Assembly (NCBI RefSeq): GCF_003014475.1
Contig: NZ_PYGJ01000009.1
Location: forward strand, 62,001-126,000
Reading direction: 5' to 3'
Source of the DNA: Shimia abyssi
GTDB taxonomy: Bacteria > Pseudomonadota > Alphaproteobacteria > Rhodobacterales > Rhodobacteraceae
Length of the DNA stretch: 64,000 nt
Shown here: positions 35,434-42,140 of the stretch, piece after piece
Layout: the number at the start of each line of letters is the position of its first letter
Numbering within the stretch: position 1 is the stretch's first letter
Notes under the pieces: model-generated
What the model was told of the DNA's origin: nothing
The model's database searches: none
What the model saw: only the letters and a program-made list of their open reading frames with translations
Program-made: the position numbers and the translations under genes

Positions 35434-36494
35434 GCATGCCCTTCCGAAATCAACGATTTTGCCAAGGCTCGAAAAGACTGAGCCTGTGCGGAACCCGGCG
35501 CGGACACAACAATTGGTGCGCCGCTATCTGCTGCCACACGGATGTTCATCGATAATGGAATTTCCGCCAGCAAGGGCACGCCCAGTTTCGCGGCTTCTGC
35601 CGCGACACCACCGTGCCCAAACATGTGTTCTTCGTGCCCACAATTGGAACAGATATGAGTGCTCATGTTCTCGATCATGCCAACAATTGGCGTTCCCAGT
35701 TTCTCGAACATATTGATCCCCTTACGGGCATCCAACAGTGCGATGTCTTGTGGCGTTGATACCACTACAGCACCCGTCAGTTCCGCCTTTTGTGCCAACG
35801 TCATCTGCACGTCACCCGTGCCGGGTGGCAGGTCGACGATCAACACATCCAGTGCCCCCCATTGCACCTGGTTCAGCATCTGTTGCAAGGCGCCCATAAG
35901 CATCGGGCCACGCCAGACAACGGCCTCTTCCTCGCGGGTCATCAGGCCGATGGACATCATGGTAATGCCATGATTTCGCATAGGTAAAATGGTCTTGCCA
36001 TCAGGGCTGGACGGGCGCCCGCTCACGCCAAGCATTCTTGGTTGAGACGGGCCATACACATCCGCATCCAGCAAGCCGACCCGACGCCCCTCTGCGGCCA
36101 AGGCGGCGGCGAGGTTCGCGGAAACGGTCGATTTGCCAACACCACCCTTACCAGAGGCCACCGCGAGGATACGATCAACTCCGGCGATTTTTTGCGGCCC
36201 CTGTGGTTCTGCTGGCTTTGATCCCTTAAGATCGGGGGGCGGCTTGGGTGCAGAATGCGCAGTCATCACAACTGACACTTTTTCGACGCCATCAAGCGCC
36301 GAAATCTTCTCTTCGGCTTCGCTCTTGACCGGTTGCAGGGCCGCGGCCCTGGCAGGGTCAATCTCCAGCACAAAACGCACCTCGCCACCGTCAATGTTCA
36401 GCGCGCGCACCATGCCACTCGACACCAGATCGCTGCCAGAAGCCGGGTCTTTCAGCTGTTTGAGAACTGCCAGTACTTCGTCACGGCTTGCCAT
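35430..36494 (-). CDS. apbC: Mrp/NBP35-family Fe-S cluster carrier ATPase
   Basis: A 354-residue P-loop Fe-S carrier. Residues 1-85 are a MIP18/DUF59 domain, about 105 onward is the ParA/MinD-like ATPase with deviant Walker A SGKGGVGKSTVSANL, and SNCGHEEHMFGHGG provides the CxxC for a bridging [4Fe-4S] cluster at a dimer interface. ATG follows directly after the DUF6494 stop. Being next to a formate dehydrogenase locus with many Fe-S clusters fits a role in cluster delivery. Confidence 0.93.
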   Translation of the reverse strand: MASRDEVLAVLKQLKDPASGSDLVSSGMVRALNIDGGEVRFVLEIDPARAAALQPVKSEAEEKISALDGVEKVSVVMTAHSAPKPPPDLKGSKPAEPQGPQKIAGVDRILAVASGKGGVGKSTVSANLAAALAAEGRRVGLLDADVYGPSQPRMLGVSGRPSSPDGKTILPMRNHGITMMSIGLMTREEEAVVWRGPMLMGALQQMLNQVQWGALDVLIVDLPPGTGDVQMTLAQKAELTGAVVVSTPQDIALLDARKGINMFEKLGTPIVGMIENMSTHICSNCGHEEHMFGHGGVAAEAAKLGVPLLAEIPLSMNIRVAADSGAPIVVSAPGSAQAQSFRALAKSLISEGHA

Positions 36495-36695
36495 TCACGA
36501 ACGCCCCGCAATCTTGCCGGTGACGACGTGCTCAATCTCGAGGCCATCGATTGTCAGAACCACTTTGGCGTCAAAGCTTTTGCCTGTTGTCGCCTCTGTG
36601 CCTGCCGTGCGCATAGCATCTTCGATCGCTTGCTGCGACGTCACTCCCACCTGCTTCAGGAACTTGCGCATCGTCATGTTGAAATCTTCGCTCAT
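36495..36695 (-). CDS. DUF6494 family small protein
   Basis: A 66-residue protein (start MSEDFNMTMRKFLKQVGVTSQ) matching the small DUF6494 proteins that precede Mrp/ApbC in alphaproteobacteria, from memory. It is mostly one helix followed by a strand pair (VVLTIDGLEIEHVV). It heads the minus-strand apbC operon and is divergent from the haem protein at 36785 with 89 nt between. Function unknown. Confidence 0.75.
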   Translation of the reverse strand: MSEDFNMTMRKFLKQVGVTSQQAIEDAMRTAGTEATTGKSFDAKVVLTIDGLEIEHVVTGKIAGRS

Positions 36696-36784
36696 CTCGC
36701 TGTCCTCATGTCAAAATCAGTCTCTAATTTGGCCCTAACCGGCGTGTATTGACGGAATCGCTGTGACGCGCCTAGCATTGCGTT

Positions 36785-37558
36785 ATGCCAAAAACGCGCC
36801 TGATACCCCGTCTGCTTGCCACCGCTTTCTGCATCTCGCTTCTCTCGGTACTGAGCGTCGTGGAAAGCCGCGCACAAGGCAAGTCCATGACGCTCGCCAT
36901 GCCTGAGGCCATGGTTGAAAATGGCTTTGCCAAGTTTCTTTTGCCGCGTTTCATGTTGAAACATGGTGTGCGCGTGACGCCAGTTGGACCGGGTGAAACG
37001 GCGGATGCCCGGCTTGATCCTGATGGCGGAAAGGCGGCGTTTTCCGATGCGTCTCACACTTTTGGTTTGGTGCTTGTCACAACGTCGCCGCACGCGGAGA
37101 AATTTGCCGACTGGCTCACGTCTGACGTTGGCTTGCGCACCGTGACCAGTTTCAAAATCGACGGCACTGAGATTTACGGCCCGCCCAAGGAGGTGGTCGA
37201 AGAGGTAGTGGAAACGGTACTCTCCGGCGATGCTCAGTCGGGGCAGCAAACGTCGGTCACCGCATGTGGGCGCTGCCATGTCGTCGGGGATATCAACCGT
37301 ATGGCGGGTATCGGATCGACCCCGTCCTTTGCGGTGTTGCGTACCTTGGGCGACTGGCAGGAACGGTTCGAAACCTTTTATGTGCTCAACCCTCATCCGG
37401 CGTTTACCATTATCACCGACGTGACCCTGCCGTTCGATGAAAGCCGCCCGTCGCCCATAAGCCCGATTGAGGTCACGCTTGACGAATTGGAAAACATTGT
37501 CGCCTACGTCGCCGCAATGGCGCCTGCGGAACTGGGTTCGCCGATTGAGCATCAGTGA
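36785..37558 (+). CDS. Exported haem protein with a shortened TupA-like N-terminal domain
   Basis: A 257-residue secreted protein. A signal peptide (cleavage near ESRAQG) is followed by about 95 residues that resemble the beginning (MTLAMPEAMVENGFAKFLLP) and end (HAEKFADWLTSDVGLRTVTSFKIDGTEIY) of TupA/ModA-type binding proteins with the middle missing. The C-terminal third has a c-type haem motif, CGRCH, in VTACGRCHVVGD, and a closing helix (LDELENIVAYVAAM) as in cytochromes c. I do not recognise the fusion as a named family. It converges on the poly-ferredoxin gene, overlapping it by 7 nt. It may pass electrons in the formate dehydrogenase system. Confidence 0.75.
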   Translation: MPKTRLIPRLLATAFCISLLSVLSVVESRAQGKSMTLAMPEAMVENGFAKFLLPRFMLKHGVRVTPVGPGETADARLDPDGGKAAFSDASHTFGLVLVTTSPHAEKFADWLTSDVGLRTVTSFKIDGTEIYGPPKEVVEEVVETVLSGDAQSGQQTSVTACGRCHVVGDINRMAGIGSTPSFAVLRTLGDWQERFETFYVLNPHPAFTIITDVTLPFDESRPSPISPIEVTLDELENIVAYVAAMAPAELGSPIEHQ

Positions 37559-39513
37559 TCCCGGCGCTTGGACAAATAGTCATCTGTGGTGCGCACGGCT
37601 GGGCGCGGCGCTGCTGCAAATGGGCTATTCTGCTGATGATATTGCGCGTTGACGCGACAATCGTCACACATGCGGATCATGCGCGCCGCGTCAGATGTGG
37701 CAAACATTGGGTGTTTGCCTTCCAGCTTTTCGATAATGCGCTCGATTGTCGATTTCACGCCAAACGGTTTACCGCACTCCACACAATCAAACGGGGCTTC
37801 TTCATGCACAATGGCCTGATTAAAAGCCGCATCCGAGGTGTCGAATTGCGGCAGCAACGAGATCGCGTTTTCAGGGCACACGCGCGTGCACAACCCACAT
37901 TGCAAACAGGCGTCTTCCTGAAAGCGTAACTGAGGCATCTCGGGGTTATCACCCACTGCGCCAGCCGGACAAAGCGAGACACAGGACAGGCACAGTGTGC
38001 ATGCCTCTTTGTCAACCAGTACGGCGCCGTATGGCGCATTCTCCGGCAGCTTAATCGGTGCCTTCAAGTCCGGTTGCAGCGCTTTAACAGCCAACCGCGT
38101 CACTTGACGACGTGTCCCAAGCGGCAGGATTGGCTCGATATTACATGGGGCAGGAGACACGCCGTAAAGCATGTCGCACAACGCTGCGGGTTCACTCGGT
38201 TCTATTATCCGCACACGCTCAGACGCGCCACATAGCGCCTGCGCGAGCACCATCTCGCTCGCCAATGAATCCCGTTCGGACTTGGGCGAGACCAGCACAT
38301 CAACGGCAACAAACCCGCTCGCCAAGGCGGCGAGCATTTCGGCATGGCCCACACCTGATACGCGCTCCATATCTAGCGGGATCACGTCAGCGGGCAAACC
38401 GCGCTCAAATCGAGCCGCTAACGAAATCATTTCGGCGCCAAAGTCGCGATCATGTATCAAAAGCCTTGGGGCCGTGCCTCCCGCCGCGCGATAGGCGTCG
38501 CTTAATCCGGCAATCCGCTGGAACAAAAAGCTGACCGGTGGATCATCGTAAGTGATGGCGCCGGATGGGCAGAGCGCTGCGCAAGATCCGCAACCGGCAC
38601 AGATTGACGGGTCGATATCCACGTGATCCCCGGCTGAAACAATTGCGGAAGTCGGACAGATATCAAGGCATTTGCTGCAACCGGCCTGTTCCGCCCGTGA
38701 ATGGGCGCAAATCGTAGGATCAAGGTTAAGGTATAGTGGTTTTTCAAATGTGCCGATCAGATGCGAGGCGCTCATAACGGCTTCGTGCACTGCTTCCGGG
38801 CGGTTTGGGTCGGCCCGCAAGTATCCGTCTCGTTTTTCAGGAGCTGGGAACAACGGCGCATCGCGACGCAGGTCGATGATGATGTCGCACTCTGTCTGTG
38901 CCCCATTCTGGGCCTCTCCAAACGTCAACGTACCGCGCCCGCCCGGTGCGACCTGTTGCAGTGCGTCAATTGTAACGGTGAAATTCCCAAGCGCGCCTTG
39001 AGCACCCTTAATGCGTCCAGCGATAACGTCGAACCCCCTTTCCAGTGGCGGTTCAGCGCCACTCTCCAGCAAAACAGTGACGCCCAGATGATCACGCAAT
39101 TGCCGTGCTGCGGCCAGCGCCGTCTCCTCTGGACCGACAATCAGGCACAATCCCTCAGAGGCAATATCAAAGGTCTTCGCGGGCGGCGGTGCGCGCAGAG
39201 CGTCGGCCACAAGAGCGGCCATTTTTGGTCCCGAACCGCGGGCCTGATCCGACCAGCCAGCCCGATCGCGAAGGTCGATAAATTGCGGTTCTTGAGTGCC
39301 AAGTTCAGCCGCCAATTCGGTAAAGAAATCGCGCTCCTGCTGGCAGGCAATGATCGCGTCGCCGCCGCCAATCGCATCAGCCGCCGCTTGTGAATCTTGC
39401 ATACACAAGCCGGTATGTACCTTTGAGCAGGTCACGCCTTTAACCTGGCCAAGCACGTCAGTATCAATCGCTGAACTGCTCAAACAGTTACATAAAATCA
39501 ATGACTTGGACAT
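37552..39513 (-). CDS. Large multi-cluster ferredoxin protein of the formate dehydrogenase locus
   Basis: A 653-residue cytosolic iron-sulfur protein. Cys-rich N-terminus (LCNCLSSSAI, GLC), then four CxxCxxxCP-type [4Fe-4S] motifs: CSKCLDICP, CAGCGSCAALCP, CTLCLSCVSLCP and CLQCGLCTRVCP. A C-terminal pair CVECGKPFG and CDDCR may bind another cluster or zinc. ATG 39511-39513 has GGGGGAAATC upstream. It is divergent from the DUF3305-fdh operon; homologues accompany such operons and probably deliver or accept electrons during enzyme maturation. Exact role unknown. Confidence 0.85.
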   Translation of the reverse strand: MSKSLILCNCLSSSAIDTDVLGQVKGVTCSKVHTGLCMQDSQAAADAIGGGDAIIACQQERDFFTELAAELGTQEPQFIDLRDRAGWSDQARGSGPKMAALVADALRAPPPAKTFDIASEGLCLIVGPEETALAAARQLRDHLGVTVLLESGAEPPLERGFDVIAGRIKGAQGALGNFTVTIDALQQVAPGGRGTLTFGEAQNGAQTECDIIIDLRRDAPLFPAPEKRDGYLRADPNRPEAVHEAVMSASHLIGTFEKPLYLNLDPTICAHSRAEQAGCSKCLDICPTSAIVSAGDHVDIDPSICAGCGSCAALCPSGAITYDDPPVSFLFQRIAGLSDAYRAAGGTAPRLLIHDRDFGAEMISLAARFERGLPADVIPLDMERVSGVGHAEMLAALASGFVAVDVLVSPKSERDSLASEMVLAQALCGASERVRIIEPSEPAALCDMLYGVSPAPCNIEPILPLGTRRQVTRLAVKALQPDLKAPIKLPENAPYGAVLVDKEACTLCLSCVSLCPAGAVGDNPEMPQLRFQEDACLQCGLCTRVCPENAISLLPQFDTSDAAFNQAIVHEEAPFDCVECGKPFGVKSTIERIIEKLEGKHPMFATSDAARMIRMCDDCRVNAQYHQQNSPFAAAPRPAVRTTDDYLSKRRDH

Positions 39514-39852
39514 GATTTCCCCCTGGCTATGTTTCGCTGTCCCGACAGCGCCCGCTGCACAGGAAGTCAGAAAATCGGACGCGCGTAAACCCCTGCCAAG
39601 GTACGTGATTCGGCGAATCAGACGTCGATAAATCCAACTGATTTAATAGGGCAATGGCCGTTGTGGACATTCTGTCCGCAACGCTCTGGGTGGCTCCGGC
39701 ATTTGGCGCAAATTGTCCATTTTGTGCCGTCTATTTCAGCGTCTGCGCGAAATCCTTTGGCAAAGTCGGACTTTGGCCGGATCATAAAAATAATTTCTGA
39801 ACCAGTACTCAAGCCGTCGTTCTGGTCAGACTCGGGAGGAGCACTAACAAAT
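39514..39852. other. Divergent control region of the formate dehydrogenase genes
   Basis: About 340 nt between the poly-ferredoxin gene and DUF3305 with no supported gene. It should hold both promoters. The stretch 39690-39780 repeats TTTGGC words (39701, 39758, 39772) that could be half-sites for a regulator; I cannot name one. Confidence 0.4.
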
Positions 39853-40401
39853 ATGCGAACTGCGCCGGTATCCTTGCCATTGGGCATCGTGATCCGCCGA
39901 ACCCCATCGGTCAGCCGGTGGGCCAAGTGGTCGTGGAAGGCGGTCAGCGTTCTGCCCGGAGCCGCGCAAGCCGATTGGCAGGTTCTGCGCGAAGAAGGGG
40001 ACGCGGTCGAATATCACGCCGCCACGGTGCAGCTCGATCTCTGGGCCACAGATACCGAAGCGTACCTGACCGGACTGTCTTCTCGGGTGCCGTCAATCGG
40101 CGTTGTGCTGCGAGAGGGCACTGGAGAACACCCTTACGACGTAGTGCTGGCCACAGCGTCCCCTTACGAATTTCAAGATTACGCGGACAGCGGGGAAGAG
40201 CTTGTTGAACTGGTGCCGATGCCCGAAGGCCTTGTGGCGCTGATCCGCGATTTTGTGAGCGAACATCACGAAGAAGAGGTGTTCGTCAAACGCCGCCGCG
40301 ACAAGAAACGTATCGATCTTGTTGAAGATGGCAAAGGTGATCCGCGCATCTCGCAGCTGTCCGACGTCTTCCGAACGCCACGTCGGGGGAGGCTGAATTG
40401 A
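39853..40401 (+). CDS. DUF3305 protein of the formate dehydrogenase operon
   Basis: A 182-residue cytosolic protein with DUF3305 features: PLGIVIRRTPSVSRWAKWSWKAVSVLPG at the start and the ASPYEFQDYADSGEELVELVPMP motif. It occurs with fdh and torD-like genes; its biochemical role is unknown, and maturation is inferred. ATG 39853 has GGGAGGAG 11 nt upstream; longer frames reach into the control region without support. It overlaps the next start by 4 nt. Confidence 0.82.
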   Translation: MRTAPVSLPLGIVIRRTPSVSRWAKWSWKAVSVLPGAAQADWQVLREEGDAVEYHAATVQLDLWATDTEAYLTGLSSRVPSIGVVLREGTGEHPYDVVLATASPYEFQDYADSGEELVELVPMPEGLVALIRDFVSEHHEEEVFVKRRRDKKRIDLVEDGKGDPRISQLSDVFRTPRRGRLN

Positions 40402-41078
40402 CCCAAGCTCCTGCCACCAAACCAAGAGACTTCTGGGCCCGCCGCAAAGCTGCTGTTGCAGCCGAGGCTGAGGCCGAGACGATTGCGACAGAGCAGGCCG
40501 AGCTGGCCGAGACCCATACGGCACTTGAGGAAAAGACCGACGCGGAAATCCTCTCTGATCTGGAGTTGCCTGACCCGGATACGCTGGAGCAGGGCGATGA
40601 CTTCTCGGTCTTTCTTGCCAAAGCGGTCCCCGAGCGCATCCGACGGCGCGCGCTGCGCAAGTTGTGGCTGTCAAACCCCGTGCTCGCCAATGTCGATGCT
40701 TTGGTCGATTATGGCGAGGATTATACAGACAGCGCCACGGTGATTGAGGGCATGCAAACCGCCTATCAGGTTGGCAAGGGCATGTTGAAACATATCGAGG
40801 AAATGGCGCGTCAGGCCGAACTCGAGGCAAATCCTCCCGAACCCGATTTGAAAGATGCCGACGACACCCATGACCTGACGCTGGCCCAGTCTGAAGACGA
40901 TGCGCGGGAGCCTATGATGGACGCGTGCGATCCACCCGCTGCCGCGCCAATGGACACAGTTGCCGACCATGACACGGACACCGATCAGGAGCCCGTCGCT
41001 CTACAACGCCGCCGCCTTCGGTTTGCATTTGACGACACCCAAGCCAACTCATCCCCCACAGCCACGGAGACGTCATGA
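40398..41078 (+). CDS. DUF3306 protein of the formate dehydrogenase operon
   Basis: A 226-residue protein with the DUF3306 start PRDFWARRKAAVAAEAEAE, the LSDLELPDPDTLEQGDDFSVFL block and the RIRRRALRKLWLSNPVLAN motif, followed by a low-complexity acidic tail. The start is TTG at 40398, overlapping the DUF3305 stop (TTGA). Its stop overlaps the torD-like start (ATGA). Role unknown beyond association with formate dehydrogenase. Confidence 0.82.
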   Translation: MTQAPATKPRDFWARRKAAVAAEAEAETIATEQAELAETHTALEEKTDAEILSDLELPDPDTLEQGDDFSVFLAKAVPERIRRRALRKLWLSNPVLANVDALVDYGEDYTDSATVIEGMQTAYQVGKGMLKHIEEMARQAELEANPPEPDLKDADDTHDLTLAQSEDDAREPMMDACDPPAAAPMDTVADHDTDTDQEPVALQRRRLRFAFDDTQANSSPTATETS

Positions 41079-41683
41079 CCGACGCAGCCCAGACCATTCA
41101 AATCGCCGAAGAAGATGCACTGCGCGCTGATTTGTACGATTTCCTTGCAGCACTCCTCGCGGGTCCACCAAGCAAGGATCTGCTGACACGTGCGATTGGT
41201 CTGACAGGGGATGACAGCGACTTGGGGCAGGCCATCGCCACCATGGCGCGTGTTGCCAGAGCCACGAATGAAAAAGCCATCAAACGCGAATTCAACGCCC
41301 TCTTTATCGGCCTCGCCCGTGGCGAATTGATGCCATATGCCAGCTATTACTTGACCGGCTTTTTGAACGAAAAGCCACTAGCCGGATTGCGGGCGGACAT
41401 GGCCGCACTGAGGATCACCCGCGCGCCTAACGTTTATGAGCCCGAGGACAACATCGCCTCTTTGTTCGAGATGATGGCAGGCATGATCCGGGGCCGTTTT
41501 GGCGATCCGGTGCCGCTCCAGCGTCAGAAAGACTTCTTCTTCAAACACATCGCACCCTGGGCTGAGCATTTCTTTTCCGATCTCGAAACAGCTCAGCACT
41601 CGGTTTTCTATGCGCCCGTCGGAACCGTCGGCAAGGCATTTCTCGACATTGAAACACAAGCGTTCCGCATGGGGGCGGACTGA
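41075..41683 (+). CDS. TorD/DmsD-type chaperone for formate dehydrogenase
   Basis: A 202-residue all-helical chaperone expected to bind the Tat signal of the catalytic subunit until cofactor insertion is complete. Family motifs: FNALFIGLARGELMPYASYYLTGF and YEPEDNIASLFEMMAGMI. It follows DUF3306 with an ATGA overlap and precedes the small Tat protein and fdhA. FdhA (Tat-exported) is the likely client. Confidence 0.85.
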   Translation: MTDAAQTIQIAEEDALRADLYDFLAALLAGPPSKDLLTRAIGLTGDDSDLGQAIATMARVARATNEKAIKREFNALFIGLARGELMPYASYYLTGFLNEKPLAGLRADMAALRITRAPNVYEPEDNIASLFEMMAGMIRGRFGDPVPLQRQKDFFFKHIAPWAEHFFSDLETAQHSVFYAPVGTVGKAFLDIETQAFRMGAD

Positions 41684-41732
41684 CGTCAATTGAACCTGCC
41701 GGACCCCACCGGCCAACCCAAAGGAGGATGAA

Positions 41733-41927
41733 ATGCGCAAAGACAAAGAAGACACCGGCCAATCCCGGCGTGACTTCCTGAAGCTCGCTTCTACCGCAGC
41801 TCCGGCCGCGGCAGCCATTGCCGTGATGTCACCGCAATCCAGCGAAGCCCAACCGGCTGACCTGACCCGCGATGCCATGCAGGACACCGCGCATACCCGC
41901 GCCTACTACGACAGCGCCCGGTTTTAA
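41733..41927 (+). CDS. Small Tat-signal protein upstream of fdhA (64 residues)
   Basis: Consists largely of a twin-arginine leader (SRRDFLKLASTAAPAAAAIAV) and about 30 mature residues ending AYYDSARF. AAAGGAGG lies 5 nt upstream of the ATG. Such short Tat proteins recur directly before fdhA in these operons and may be a small formate dehydrogenase subunit or a Tat-targeting escort; function is not established to my knowledge. Confidence 0.85.
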   Translation: MRKDKEDTGQSRRDFLKLASTAAPAAAAIAVMSPQSSEAQPADLTRDAMQDTAHTRAYYDSARF

Positions 41928-41956
41928 GAGCGTTTTGATTTTCTGGAATGCAGAGA

Positions 41957-42004
41957 ATTGAAATGCGTGTTCGACCCGAAAGGGGAGAGGCAACGTATTT
42001 CAAT
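41957..42004 (+). ncRNA. Structured leader element upstream of fdhA
   Basis: Arms ATTGAAATGCGT (41957-41968) and ACGTATTTCAAT (41993-42004) pair over 12 bp with one G-U. The 24-nt loop holds a CCC-GAAA-GGG tetraloop hairpin (41975-41984). It sits in the 213-nt gap between the small Tat gene and fdhA, about 135 nt before the fdhA ATG. It could be an mRNA processing/stability element or a regulatory RNA; it does not match a class that I know. Confidence 0.45.
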
Positions 42005-42140
42005 GCAATTCAAATCAATACGCGGAATCGGACGATGACACCCCGCCCCCGACCACTGGTTGCGTGACGCCCACCGGTCGGGTTTTGAACACTAACCAAG
42101 CCACCCCAGCATCGAATTGGGGGAGCAAGGGAGGAAAAAC

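Noticed and set aside
36692-37552. 286-codon minus-strand frame opposite the haem protein gene
   Set aside because: The plus-strand frame has a signal peptide and a haem motif; the opposite frame is very basic and featureless.
39618-39926. Cysteine-containing minus-strand frame in the fdh control region
   Set aside because: It overlaps the start of DUF3305, lacks a ribosome site and its cysteines fit no metal motif.
41957-42004. Molybdenum-cofactor (Moco) riboswitch
   Set aside because: The element is much smaller than the Moco motif and shows only one stem with an inner tetraloop hairpin.
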